A DNA stretch of 64,000 bases. It comes from Bubalus kerabau (taxonomy: Eukaryota; Chordata; Mammalia; Artiodactyla; Bovidae). The position numbers and the translations under genes were made by a program. The notes beneath the pieces were generated by a model. That model was not told the origin of the DNA and made no database searches. It saw only the letters and a list, made by a program, of their open reading frames with translations. Location: contig NC_073627.1 of the NCBI RefSeq assembly GCF_029407905.1, forward strand, positions 153,703,697 to 153,767,696, read 5' to 3'. Positions within the stretch are counted from its first letter, which is position 1; the number at the start of each line of letters is the position of its first letter. Positions 1 to 10,728 of this stretch are shown here, piece by piece.

Positions 1-1424
1 GGTTATATGTATATGAATTGCAAGATTTTTATCATTTTAAGTAGACCATGATATCACTGGCAGGAATCAGGGCAAACGTTAATAAGAGCTAGATGGTAAG
101 TTACTGAAGGAGCTTAAGACTCTAAGGCAGGGTCTTGCACACAGTAAGTAATACTCTTTGTTTAAGGAATTACTGAGGTCTACATTTTCACTTCCACTTG
201 GTTAAAGTTAAGACTGAAAGGTTCCTAGCCACTAGTGCTTTCCCCATGTACAGAAGACAAATGTGGAGTCTACAGTTGAAGCGCTATTAAAGGTATTAAA
301 AGCTTTCAGAAGAGGTAATTTAGCCCATGTGACCTAATTGCCCAAAATTCATGTAGCACACATCTGGCTCTTTACTGACCCAAACTTTGATCTACTTATG
401 TTTAATGGGCTATTTGCATATTGATGAAGAAATAAGGAAAATGTCTCACATTTCACTTTCTAAAACAATTAAGCTCTTAAATCCTCATGATAGTGGAATG
501 TTTGGCATAGAGAATTAACAATTTTCATAGATAATGTTTCCACCATAATTGAGGGTTGAACTATACAGAGAATTCCAAGAGGGACCTCTATACACCACAG
601 GATTGCCAATGGAGAAAGCATCTGTCAGTGGTTTTCATCAGAGCATAATTATTTAGACTAATCAACCACTAAGTATGTTTTAATTAAAAATATCCTAAAG
701 AGATTTATGAGGGCAAAGAAAACCCTCAAACTTCTAACTATATAAAATTATATCTAGTCATTTATTGAGAATTTCAATAAAATTAATTTCTAAGCATTTT
801 TTATTATTCTTAACTCACATATCCTGAAATAAATTTTATAACTGATCTTTTATTTTCTAGATGATCATGTTAAATAGCCAGTGTGCAGGTGTTTAATAGC
901 TTATTCATAAGTTTTTGCTGTTAACTAATAGCATTTATATCTGAATGAATCTTTTTAAGGCTCTTTCTCACTCCCTTGTGCTCATTAACACTAAAAATTC
1001 ATCTTTCCACTTTTCAGAAGCAACATCCATAGTGCTGCTTTTTTCTTACACTCATCTGATCCCCTCATTCATACCTACTTACTAGCTCTTCCGAAGACTC
1101 AAAGGTCCATTTTATAAACTTCAACATCAGCAAGAAATAATAGATGAGCTTCTAGTAAAGCCTAGAAGAGAAAAACCGTAAGAAATGAATTGTAAGAATT
1201 TCTTTATACATCCTATGTGTTTATATATCTAGTTCATATACTCATATATTCATTCATATATACATACATATATATTTCATATACTTACATGCACTTCAGC
1301 GCATTCTTTTTAAGGTTGATGCAATCTCAGCACAGTTTAACATTCATGCTCCTATTGCTCATTTTAAAGTTACTTAAGTGATTTAAATATCAGCAACCAT
1401 TGACTTGTTCATGATTCTGCAATT
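1..1424. other. AT-rich non-coding DNA, nothing assigned
   Basis: I see no gene, RNA or recognisable repeat here. Stop codons are frequent in all frames. A short stretch near 1221-1290 is rich in alternating ATAT and CATA words, a degenerate simple repeat. Confidence 0.5.
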
Positions 1425-1788
1425 TGCGTATGGTTGCAGACAAGACTCTCCTCCCTGCAACATCAGGGCGACAGCTAGAATGGAGGCTGGAAGATCCGCT
1501 TTCAAGATGATCGGTCAGAGCTGGCTATTGGCTGGGAGTTCTGCCAGAGCTATTGACCTCCATCCTACTTTTGGCTCCTCCTTGTAGACAGGGTAGGCTT
1601 ATTAGGGTATAGGGATGCTCATTTCCTTAAGAACCCAAAAATAAAAGCTGCCAGAATTTCTTAAGACTTAGGCCCGGACCTGACAAAGTGTCACTTCTGC
1701 TGCATTTTCTTAGTTGAGTTACAAAGACACCAGATTCAAGGGGAGGGAACCACATAAGGGTGTAAATATCAGGCAGCATCATTTACTG
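1425..1788. repeat. Probable old mammalian interspersed repeat, family not named
   Basis: The GC content rises, and phrases such as gtcacttctgctgcat near 1689 and agattcaagggga near 1731 recur in many mammalian genomes. This suggests an old dispersed element cut at its right end by the next SINE. I cannot name the family. A short open frame at 1405-1587 has no recognisable product and is not called. Confidence 0.35.
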
Positions 1789-2000
1789 GGGGCCCCAAAA
1801 GTGGCTCTGATGGTAAAGAAGCAGCTTGCCAATGCAGGAGACATAAGAAATGCAGGTTCGATCCCTGGGTCTGGAAGATCCCCTGGAGGAGGGCATGGCA
1901 AGCGACTGCAGTATTCTCGTCTAGAGAACCCCATGGACAGAGAAGCCTGGCGGGCTACAGTCCATCTCAAAGAGCTGAAGACTGAAGCAACTTAACACAC
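1789..2000 (+). repeat. Bov-tA SINE
   Basis: A tRNA-Glu-like head (gtggctctgatggtaaag, then the B-box-like ggttcgatccc near 1856) is joined to a BovA body (ggaagatcccctgg, then ccatggacagagaagcctgg near 1931). The 3' end is the usual gaagcaacttaacaca. No clear target-site duplication was found. It does not encode protein. Confidence 0.9.
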
Positions 2001-2710
2001 CGAAGTATCAGACAATTACATCAGTTGGATCATCCAGGAAAGATTAAATTCAGACCCTCAGGAAGGAAGGAGGCTCCAACTTCTACTTCATATGTGAAGC
2101 ACAAAAATGACACAGGCACTCTTAGGGAAACCCCAAAAGACCACACTGAGAGCCACAGGGGAATTAAAGGGGGAAGAGATAAATTGGGCAGCTGAGTAGA
2201 GGAAGCTTTTTCTTTCTCTGCAGTTCTCTGTGGAAAAAAAAAAAAAAGCTATGGACCTGCTTTTCAAATCAAAGAAGCTACACTTCCTCTGTCTGAAGGG
2301 AAGTGTTGAGGCTTGTGTAAAAAGACTGATGAAAAGTCTTATATAGGAATACTGAACCTATATATCGAAGGGAAGGTTTCAGTTTAGTATTGACTTATGT
2401 TCCCAAAGAGGTGATTCCCACCTGTCACAGAATGCCAAGCTAAGAAATAAGATGACCGTGTATTTCATCCCTGAATATCTTGGGCCTCTGAGTACTGAAT
2501 GAGGAACTCTATACCTCAATTTGCTTTTCAAATCTTTAAAGCCCCCTTTTCTAGGATTCTGAACAAACATAAGGCATCACATTTTACCTCTTCTCCAATT
2601 ATTCAGTAGGCAAAACTACAAAACAAAGTCTGGAAAAGATTTCATATTTTTCCACCTTACAGGGACGGTGATCTAGAAAAGTACAATGTTTGAAATAAAG
2701 ACTACTTTTA
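2001..2710. other. Unassigned non-coding DNA
   Basis: No gene or clear repeat. An uninterrupted A tract of about 14 bases lies near 2233-2246, possibly the tail of an old retroposed element I cannot identify. Confidence 0.45.
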
Positions 2711-2989
2711 GACTTCCCTGGTGGTCCAGTGGTTAAGAATCCCTCTGCCAATGCAGGGGATATGGGTTCCATCCCTGGTCCTGGAAGATCCCACATGTGG
2801 TGAGGAAACTAAACCAGTGTACCACAACTACAAAGCCTGTGCTCTAGAGCCCATGAGCCACAATTACTGAAGCCTGCATGCCCTAGAGCCCATGTTCCGC
2901 AACAAGAGAAGCCACCACTGAGAAGCCCACGCACTGCAACTAGAGAAACCCCATGCATAGCAACAAAGAGCACATATAGAAAAAAAAAA
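2711..2989 (+). repeat. CHR-2 type SINE
   Basis: The head gacttccctggtggtccag is followed by the CHR body, with repeated agagcccatg and gcaacaagagaagccacc phrases, and an A-rich tail at 2980-2989. The length, about 280 bp, is close to a complete CHR-2 element of cetartiodactyls. The tRNA-like promoter is degraded. Confidence 0.9.
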
Positions 2990-3324
2990 TTTCTTTGGGA
3001 AGTTTAGGCTAGGGGAGCACACCCAGCGATCAACCCAAGAGAGTGAAAAATCTTCAGTAATGAATACAAAGGAACAGACATCGTGGAAGAAACGTTGAAG
3101 TGAACTGATCTGTGGAAGTGAGGATGTAGGGAGACTTGAGTGTCACTCAGTCAGGCATAGCCTCTTCCCTTCATTGTCATGCTCCTGATGTAGCCACCAG
3201 TCTCCTGAGGAACCAGTAGGGAGAGAAGCTTCCAGAAGGACTGACTCTGCCTCTCTGGTTAAACTTTGCCTGATATAGTCTTCAAAAATAAAAATGACAT
3301 TTTAGAGAAGAAAAAGGGTCTTCA

Positions 3325-4010
3325 ACAGAACTGCGATGTAAGAAATACTAAAGAGTTCTCCTTCAAACAGAGGGGAAATGACACAGCCAGAATCTGAAAA
3401 TATTTTCTCCAGAAAATAGAACAGAGAGAATACTTCAGGAGGAAGAGAGAGTGACTTTATTTTATGAGGTCAACATAACCTTGATACAAAACTAAACAAA
3501 GACATTGTGAGAGAATTAGAGATATAAACATCCCTCACGAGCATAGACATAAAAATCCTTTGCAAAAATGCCAGCAAATCAAACCTAGACACATTTTGAC
3601 TAAGTAGGTGTTATCCTAGAAAGTTAGGGGCTTCCGCAGTGGCACAGTGGTAAAGAATTCTCCTGCTAATGCAGGAGACACAGGAGATGTGGCTTTGACC
3701 CCTGGGTCAGTAAGAGCCCCTGGAAGAGGAAATGGCAACCCACTTCAATATTCTTGCCTGGAAAATTCCATGGACAGAAAGATGGTGAGCTATAGTTCAT
3801 AGGGCCTCGAAGAATTGGACATTACCACCAGGGAAGTCTAAACACACACACATGAAAGTTGAGATTGGTTTATATCTTTAAAAGCTATCAGTGTTGTTTA
3901 CCACATTACTTGGATACAAACAAACCTAGAGGCAGAAAAAACATTTGACAAAATTTAACACTTATTCACAATAAAAACTCTCAGCAAACAGGGAATATAT
4001 TGTAAGTTAG
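3325..4010 (+). repeat. L1M fragment interrupted by a SINE
   Basis: 3325-3420 resembles the region between the two L1 reading frames (caagaaatactaaag-like words). 3440-3625 resembles the ORF2 reverse-transcriptase segment: atgaggtcaacataacc, then a degenerate palm-domain stretch. The same element resumes at 3861-4010 with catttgacaaaatttaac and aaaactctcagcaaac. A Bov-tA at 3626-3853 splits it. The frame is full of stops and there is an internal deletion between the first two parts. Confidence 0.7.
3626..3853 (+). repeat. Bov-tA SINE with target-site duplication
   Basis: The tRNA-derived head, BovA body and (AC)n tail are all present. GAAAGTT occurs at 3619-3625 and again at 3854-3860, a 7-bp target duplication. 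Just before the tail, 3825-3839 is a reverse-complement copy of the SINE's own usual first 15 bases (see findings). Confidence 0.88.
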
Positions 4011-4224
4011 TTGTAGAGCAGGGGAAGTAACCCTATACAAATGTGAGACTGAAATGCACCATTTCTGATTTGTGCAATTTATCTAAAGGTGGTGGAGGAA
4101 GGGAGAGAGGCTTAAAAGTCCCATAGTTGGTGGCATTAAGGCATCTAAGAGTTTCCCAGCAACTTCAAGGCAAACCATTGCTTTTATGTATATGTCCATG
4201 GGGCTCACAACTCCAGAGAGATAT

Positions 4225-4280
4225 ATCAAGTGCCCAGAACATTCTCAGGTAATGTTTGTTGAATTAATGAATGTTCAGAG
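4225..4280 (+). repeat. L2 3' end fragment
   Basis: The words gcccagaacatt and gtttgttgaattaatgaatg match the conserved 3' terminus of L2. It is short and diverged. The flanking DNA at 4011-4224 and 4281-4858 shows no gene or other repeat I can name. Confidence 0.5.
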
Positions 4281-4866
4281 TGATAAAGATGATTAAGTAC
4301 AATATTCATCTTTAGTTTTTATAAATACTCTTTATTAAGGACATTTTGACTCAATCCTAGTGAACTAAAATGGTCCTATTTTTAAAAAATCAGGAACATT
4401 TCAAAATGCCTCTTGCTTTCTACAGATGTGATCCTATTTTTTTCTATTTTTGTGACAAATTAGTGACATAAATTATATTTGTAGAAATTCCCAAGGTTGA
4501 ACTGTCCTAGAGTAAACTTACTTCATCATGGTTTGTTATATTTTTTGTTTAAATATGCTAGATCTGATAATATATATTCCAGATTTTTGTACCACAAGCC
4601 ATAAAGTAGAATCATTTGATAGTTAATTTTTCTATGCTATCTTTCTCAGGTTCTGTAATCAGAGTTTTAAAAAAAAAATCCTTGAGCACAAACATAGGAA
4701 AAAACATGAGTAATAATCTGCCCCTTAAAGTTTTATGAGAACATGTTTCTCAAGTTGTTTGGAAGCAGATGTATGACTTCCAGATCAGGACTTCCTGATC
4801 TGATCAGATTTTTCTCTAGATTTAAGAACTATGACGGCCAAGAGAGGAGCAGTTATTTGGGCCAGT

Positions 4867-6084
4867 CAGTTCAGTTCAGTCGCTCAGCTGTGTCTGACTC
4901 TTTGCGGCCCCATGAATTGCAGCACGCCAGGCCTCCCTGTCCATCACCAACTCCTGGAGTTCACTCAGACTCACATCCATCGAGTCGATGATGCCATCCA
5001 GCCATCTCATCCTCTGTCGTCCCCTTCTCCTCCTGCCCCCAATCCCTCCCAGCATCAGAGTCTTTTCCAATGAGACAACTCTTCACATGAGGTGGCCAAA
5101 GTATTGGAGTTTCAGCTTTAGCATCATTCCTTCAAAAGAACACCCAGGACTGATCTCCTTTAGAATGGACTGGTTGGATCTCCTTGCAGTCCAAGGGACT
5201 CTCAAGAGTCTTCTCCAACACCACAGTTCAAAAGCATCAATTCTTCGGCACTCAGCCTTCTTCACAGTCCAACTTTCACATCCATACATGACTACTGGAA
5301 AAACCATAGCCTTGACTAGATGGACCTTTGTCGGCAAAGTAATGTCTCTGCTTTTGAATATGCTATCTAGGTTGGTCATAACTTTCCTTCCAAGGAGTAA
5401 GCGTCTTTTAATTTCATATCACCATCTATAGTGATTTTGGAGCCCAGAAAAATAAAGTCTGACATTGTTTCCACTGTTTCCCCATCTAATTGCCATGAAG
5501 TGATGGGACCAGATGCCATGATCTTAATTTTCTGAATGTTGAGCTTTAAGCCAACTTTTTCACTCTCCTCTTTCATTTTCATTAAGAGGCTTTTGAGTTC
5601 CTCTTCACTTTCTGCCATAAGGGTGGTGTCATCTGCATATCTGAGGTTATTGATATTTCTCCCAGCAGTCTTGATTCCAGCTTGTGCTTCTTCCAGCCCA
5701 GTGTTTCTCATGATGTACTCTGCATATAAGTTAAATAAACAGGATGACAATATACAGCCTTAACGAACTCCTTTTCCTATTTGGAACCAGTCTGTTGTTC
5801 CATATCCAGTTCTAACTGTTGCTTCCTGACCTGCATATAGGTTTCTCAAGAGGCAGATCAGGTGGTCTGGTATTCGCATCTCTTTCAGAACTTTCCACAG
5901 TTTATTGTGATCCACAGAGCCAAAGGCTTTGGCATAGTCAATAAAGCAGAAATAGATGCTTTTCTGGAACTCTTTTGCTTTTTCCATGATCCAGCAGATG
6001 TTGGCAATTTGATCTCTGGTTCCTCTGCCTTTTCTAAAACCAGCATGAACATCTGGAAGTTCATGGTTCACGTATTGCTGAAGC
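4867..6084 (-). repeat. BovB LINE, 5'-truncated
   Basis: On the plus strand it starts with the reverse complement of the (ACTGAA)n tail of BovB and runs into the reverse transcriptase region, so the element lies on the minus strand. GGGCCAGT at 4859-4866 is repeated at 6085-6092, an 8-bp target-site duplication that fixes both ends. Length is about 1.2 kb against roughly 3.2 kb for a full BovB. Confidence 0.95.
5083..6071 (-). pseudogene. BovB reverse transcriptase fragment, broken
   Basis: Three adjoining minus-strand frames together give the central and C-terminal part of the BovB polyprotein. 5760-6071 has GFRKGRGTRDQIANICW and the palm motif FIDYAKAF. 5376-5750 has NLRYADDTTLMAESEEEL, so the YADD catalytic box is kept. 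5083-5379 has MYGCESWTVKKAE and ELWCWRRLLRVPW. A stop after KGVR near 5760 and a frame change near 5376 separate them. There is no endonuclease part, because the element is truncated. It cannot make a working protein. Confidence 0.9.
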
Positions 6085-6092
6085 GGGCCAGT

Positions 6093-6718
6093 AGCTCTTT
6101 CTAATCACCAAGGGGTCCTACAGTAATATTTCTACCCATGGAAACTTCAAGTATTAAAAGATTTAATCTACTAACCTGATTGCTTTCATTAAGGAAAAAT
6201 GAATAAATTCTACAAATAAAGCTCAGTAACAGCAAAAATGATAACTCACAGCAGAAAACCAAGATAAAAATAGCATTAAGCATGCTAGATCCCAGGCTTG
6301 TGAAAAGAAACAGGCCATTCCAGCTAGCCTCCATGGGCTTATTACTATAAATGTTTGGTTAAGCTTCCTATTAAGCTTTAGGAAGTATTGAAAATAAGTC
6401 ACAGAAGTACTCAAATTACCACTGTAGAACTTTAAAGGGTCAAAAGATTCCACATTGGGGGGAATTTTGCATGTCGACTCTTAAAAACGTAAGCTAAATG
6501 TAAGAGAGAAAGCCCTGGCATTCTAACAGGACAGGAATTGCTTTGGGCCTCGTGGCTAGTTTAAGCAATGTTCCCACAGGCAGAAGTCTCCTCATCTTCC
6601 ATGTGTTCATGGAAGACTCCATGAACACATAGCTGTTGCCTACTCACTGTGGTTCCACTGTTCCCATGGATTCTACAGGTAAACCATATCCTGCTTAATC
6701 CTGACTTGTACAGCGCTG
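6093..6718. other. Unassigned non-coding DNA
   Basis: No gene or named repeat. A perfect short inverted repeat, gagtcttccatgaacaca-like, lies near 6597-6632, where catgtgttcatgg and tccatgaacacat face each other. It is probably a local hairpin only. Confidence 0.4.
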
Positions 6719-6938
6719 AACCCCAGTTGGCTCAGTTGTAAAGAATCTAACTGCCAATGCAGGAGACGCAGGAGACGTGGGTTTGATCCCTGGATTGAGA
6801 AGATCCCCTAGAGGAGGAAATGGAAACCCACTCCAGTATCCTCGCCTGGAAAAATCCCAAGGGCAGAGGAGCCCGGCGAGTTATTTGTTCATAAAGTCAC
6901 AAAGAGTTGCACCCTACTGAGCACACACATGCACACAT
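6719..6938 (+). repeat. Bov-tA SINE
   Basis: A tRNA-like head with gtttgatccctgg near 6781 is followed by the BovA body gaagatcccctagagg and cccactccagtatcc. The tail is acacatgcacacatg. No convincing target duplication was seen. Confidence 0.88.
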
Positions 6939-7884
6939 GAACATCTCCTGGGCCCTGACACTGAACACCCTTTGGTGTATACGATACCCAATGTATGTAG
7001 AGACTATAATAAAACTTGCAAGAATCCCTAAGCCAACCCTGAGAGGATGCAAATTTGCATTTGCTTTCTATTCCTCTATCATCAATTGAAACTCTCCTCA
7101 GACAAAACTCAACTACTTCCCTGACCTAAAATAAATCATACTCTGAAAAAAGATAAATGCAAATGTTTCTATGAAATTATGCTCTAGTATAACCCACTCA
7201 AACCTATCCAAAGAAGGAGACAGAATATCCATAATAAATTTCCAAAAGACAAAAAAAAAAAGTTGATTGTTAAAAAGAGTTGTTCTTTACCCCACACTGA
7301 AGGTGATGTTCAGACAGTTGTTCTGGTAGAAAAGTCTGCAGGAGCTCAAGAAGCTACCCAGGATGATAGCATGACAACCCACAAGCCAACATGCCCAACT
7401 GCTATTGCATCCCTCTTGTTAGGGGTGATTGACCAGCCTGTCTGGGAGGGTATGTGACCTGCTTTCTCTCTTCCTCTTTTGACTTCCTTTTGACTTTTTT
7501 GTTTATTCATCTCGGAGCTTGATGTAGGCCCACTTGCCTTTTGAGGCAATGCAGTCAGTGTTAAGATTACTTATCAGTCCCACAGGGAGGGAGTTTCTGT
7601 GCTAGAGGTACCAATACAACTAAATGAAGTTATCTCATAGCATGTGAGAAAATGGCATTTTATGTTTCCAGATGTTCTCAGATTAGCCAATTAATACATT
7701 AAAAATAAAAAAGAAAGAAAAGAACAAGGAAAATAGATCTTCCAGTACTTCAAGTTGAAATGAAGGGCAGGAGGTGGAGATGGGAATCAATTTCATGATC
7801 TTCATTGCCTGGAGATTAGGGGCTGCAGGGACTACCTGATGGTCAAGTGACAATGAGCATCCTTTCATGTGATCTTTTGAGGCC
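6939..7884. other. Unassigned non-coding DNA
   Basis: No gene or assigned repeat. An A tract sits near 7251-7261 and an A-rich stretch (aaagaaagaaaagaac) near 7710-7726. The short open frames here look random. Confidence 0.45.
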
Positions 7885-8040
7885 AGCATTCCTCAGACCT
7901 GATTGTGCATAGAATCTTCTGAGGATCTCGCTCCAAGGCAGATTCTGCATCAGTGAGTTTGGAGCTAGCGTTGAGACTCTGCATGTCTAACAAGCCTACA
8001 GATAGTGCTGAAGCTCCTGGCCAGTGTCCACTCTGAGATC
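7885..8040 (+). repeat. MER5-like hAT-Charlie fragment
   Basis: Phrases in order (cctgattgtgcatagaatcttctgagg, cagattctgcatcagtgag, ctgcatgtctaacaag, agtgctgaagctcctgg) follow the layout of MER5A, a short non-autonomous DNA transposon of mammals. It is diverged and has no coding capacity. 8041-8309 to its right holds nothing I recognise. Confidence 0.55.
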
Positions 8041-8309
8041 CGTGATGCAAAGCCTGTGCAGGGTTCTGACTAGCCCCATTCCTGAGGCAGAGCCCCAGGG
8101 GCAACAAAAGCAAGGTTAAGGACATCTCAGGGAAAACAAAATCTCTCTGTGAGTTAAGAAAGTGACACGAAAGTGACAGAATGGACTGGCCTCTTCCCCT
8201 GGAGGCAGGCATCTCAGCAACACACTCTCAAATGCAGGCCCCAGGAGGCGTTCATCATTGATCCTTCTCGTTAGAGGTTTACCTTCTCAAGGAACCCGAT
8301 GTGAATCAC

Positions 8310-8860
8310 TCATCTCTTTAGTGTATTTGTTTTCTATTTCATTAATATCTATTCTTACTTTCATTTCCCTCTTCCTATTTTCTTTGGGATTATTTTTCTG
8401 TTATTTTTCTAATTTTATTTTTCCTTCCTGCCTAGTACAGCGTATTTGTTTAAAATGAAAATTTTTTTCTAAGTTCATTTTAAAGTATTTTTGCCATTAT
8501 AATATTTCATTTGACCTATTGGTTACTTAGAAGTATAATTTTATGCTCAAATATATGGGATTCTTTTAGCTTTCCTTTTGGTATAGATTTCAAACATAAT
8601 AGTACTGTGATCAGAGAAAACATCATATAAATTATACAACCCATTACAATGTACTGAGACACTATGTGGCCAATATTTGTAAATTTTTTGCATGTGCTGA
8701 AAAATATTGTATACTGTGAAATTGCTGGGTAAAGTGTTTTGCTGCATTTCAATGATTTTTAGCCATGTGTTTTCCACATCTCAATTTCATGAAAACTAGA
8801 GTATATTTTAATAATCAAAGAAGAATATGCGACAATCTGTGATGTTACTGTCATTGCTGT
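8310..8860 (-). repeat. Ancient L1M, ORF2 linker region
   Basis: The plus strand reads antisense L1: gttttctatttcattaat, then tttctttgggatta, tttagaagtataatttt and gtgatcagagaaaacat. These correspond to the ORF2 part between endonuclease and reverse transcriptase. Two more pieces of what seems to be the same element lie at 13441-13608 and 14892-15700, in the order expected if later insertions split it. Confidence 0.65.
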
Positions 8861-8896
8861 GCCTACATGAATGTGTGTATATATGTAGTAGCAAAG

Positions 8897-9811
8897 CTAG
8901 CTTAAAACTCAACATTCAAAACTAAGATCATGGCATCCAGTCCCATCACTTTATGGCAAATAGATGGGGAAAAAGTGGAAACAGTGACAGATTTCGTTTT
9001 CTTGGGCTCCCAAATCACTGCGGACAGTGACTGCAGTCACAAAATTAAAATAAGCTTGCTCCTTGGAAGAAAAGCTGTGACAAAAGTAGACAGTGCATTA
9101 AAAAACAGAAGCATCACTTTGCTGACAAGGAGTTGTATAGCAAAGCTATGGTTTTTCTAGTAGTCATGTGCAGATATAAGAGTTGGATCATAAAGAAGTC
9201 TGTGAAAGTGATAGTCATACAGTCGTGTCCAGCTGTTTTTGACCCTATGGGCTGCCGCCTGCCAGGCTCCTCTGTCCATGGAATTCTTGAGGCAAGAATA
9301 CTGGAGTGGGTTGCCATTTCCTTCTCCAGGAGATCTTCCCAACCCAGGGACTGAACTCATATCTCCTGCACTACATGTGGAGTCTACCATGTGAGCCACC
9401 AGGGAAGTCCACAGAAGGCTGAGCACCGAAGAACTGATGTTTTTGAACTGTGGTGCTGGAGAAGACTCTTGAGAGTTACTTGGACAGCAAGGAGACCAAA
9501 CCAGTACATCGCAAAGGAGATGAACTCTGAATATTCAGTGGAAGGACTGACGCTAAAGCTGAAGCTCCAATACTTTGGCCACCTGAAGTGAAGAGCCAAC
9601 TCATTGGAAAAGACCCCAGTACTGGCAAAGATTAAGGGCGGGAGGACAAGAGGATCACAGAGGATGAGATGGTTGGATGGCATCACCGACTCAATGGACA
9701 TGAGTTTGAGTAAGCTTCAGGATTTGGTGATGGACAAGGAGGACTGCTGTGCTGCTGTCCATGGGGTCGCAAAGAGTTAGACACGATTGAGCAACTGAAC
9801 TGAACTGAACT
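8897..9811 (+). repeat. BovB LINE 3' part, split by a SINE
   Basis: It begins in the C-terminal coding region (gcttaaaactcaacattc) and ends in the ctgaactgaactgaac tail. The translated remnants show FVFLGSQITADSDCSH and ELWCWRRLLRVTWTARRPNQ, with frameshifts and stops. A Bov-tA (9199-9412) sits inside it. The line NSEYSVEGLTLKLKLQYFGHL marks it as one of the older BovB type in this window. Confidence 0.93.
9199..9412 (-). repeat. Bov-tA SINE inside BovB
   Basis: Read on the minus strand it has the ggacttccctggtggctcac head and ends near 9199. The flanks rejoin as BovB (taaagaag, then ggctgagcacc). AGAAG flanks both sides (9194-9198, 9413-9417), a short probable target duplication. It is therefore younger than the BovB. 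Confidence 0.9.
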
Positions 9812-10098
9812 TTCTATAGACAAATATTTTAAGGACCATTTAGGGGATGAAATGTGTATCCCAGTTTTGTCTAAAAATATTCCATTGTCACTTTCAGGTA
9901 AGATCAAGCAGCGGAGTCTCAAAGGCAGTATCACTGGGTAGATAGTAATGAAGCTCTTTCTTAGGAATCTCCAAGAGAGATTGTAAGTATGTGAAGACAC
10001 ATGACCATTGACGATCCTGAATCTTAAATAGATTCCAAAGAAAATAATTCTCAAAGATGAAAATACCTTATTCATTTATTTCTCTTATGTTTTCCTTT
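9812..10098. other. Unassigned DNA between two BovB copies
   Basis: About 290 bp with no recognised repeat. It separates the 3' end of a plus-strand BovB from the 3' end of a minus-strand BovB, so it would be the loop of a long inverted repeat. Confidence 0.5.
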
Positions 10099-10248
10099 TT
10101 ATATATGCATATATCAGATCAAATCAGTCTCTCAGTCGTGTCCGACTCTTTGTGATCCCATGAAAGCAGCACGCCAGGCCTCCCTGTCCATCACCAACTC
10201 CTGGAGTTCACTCAGACTCACATCTATCATGTCAGTGATGCCATCCAG

Positions 10249-10728
10249 CTATCTCATCCTCTGGCGTCCCCTTCTCCTCTTGCCCCCAACCCCTCCCAGC
10301 ATCAGAGTCTTTTCCAATGAGTCAACTCTTCGCATGAGGTGACCAAAGTACTGGAGTTTCAGCTTTAGCATCATTCCTTCCAAAGAAATCCCAGGGCTCA
10401 TCTCCTTCAGAATGGACTGGTTGGATCTCCTTGCAGTCCAAGGGACTCTCAAGAGTCTTCTCCAACACCACAGTTCAAAAGCATCAACTGTTCGGCGCTC
10501 AGCCTTCTTCACAGTCCAACTCTCACATCCATACATGACCACTGGAAAAACCATAGCCTTGACTAGACGAACCTTTGTTGGCAAGGTAATGTCTCTGCTT
10601 TTGAATATGCTATCTAGGTTGGTCATAACTGTCCTTCCAAGGAGTAAACGTCTTTTAATTTCATGGCTGCAGTCACCATCTGCAGTGATTTTGCAGCCCC
10701 TCAAAATAAAGTGTGACACGGTTTCCAC
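10249..10728 (-). pseudogene. BovB C-terminal region
   Basis: 159 codons continue the polyprotein after the A-run frameshift. They include ITADGDCSHEIKRRLLLG, VVMYGCESWTVKKAE, ELWCWRRLLRVPWTARRSNQ and MSPGISLEGMMLKLKLQYFGHLMRR. It ends at a TAG where other copies keep the tryptophan of RWLDG. The GISLEGMM signature marks the youngest-looking BovB type here, shared with 51577-52589. The function of this region is not well established; it follows the reverse transcriptase in RTE-type elements. Confidence 0.88.

Noticed and set aside
7865..8212. 115-codon minus-strand frame
   Set aside because: It overlaps a MER5-like repeat, and its translation matches nothing I know.
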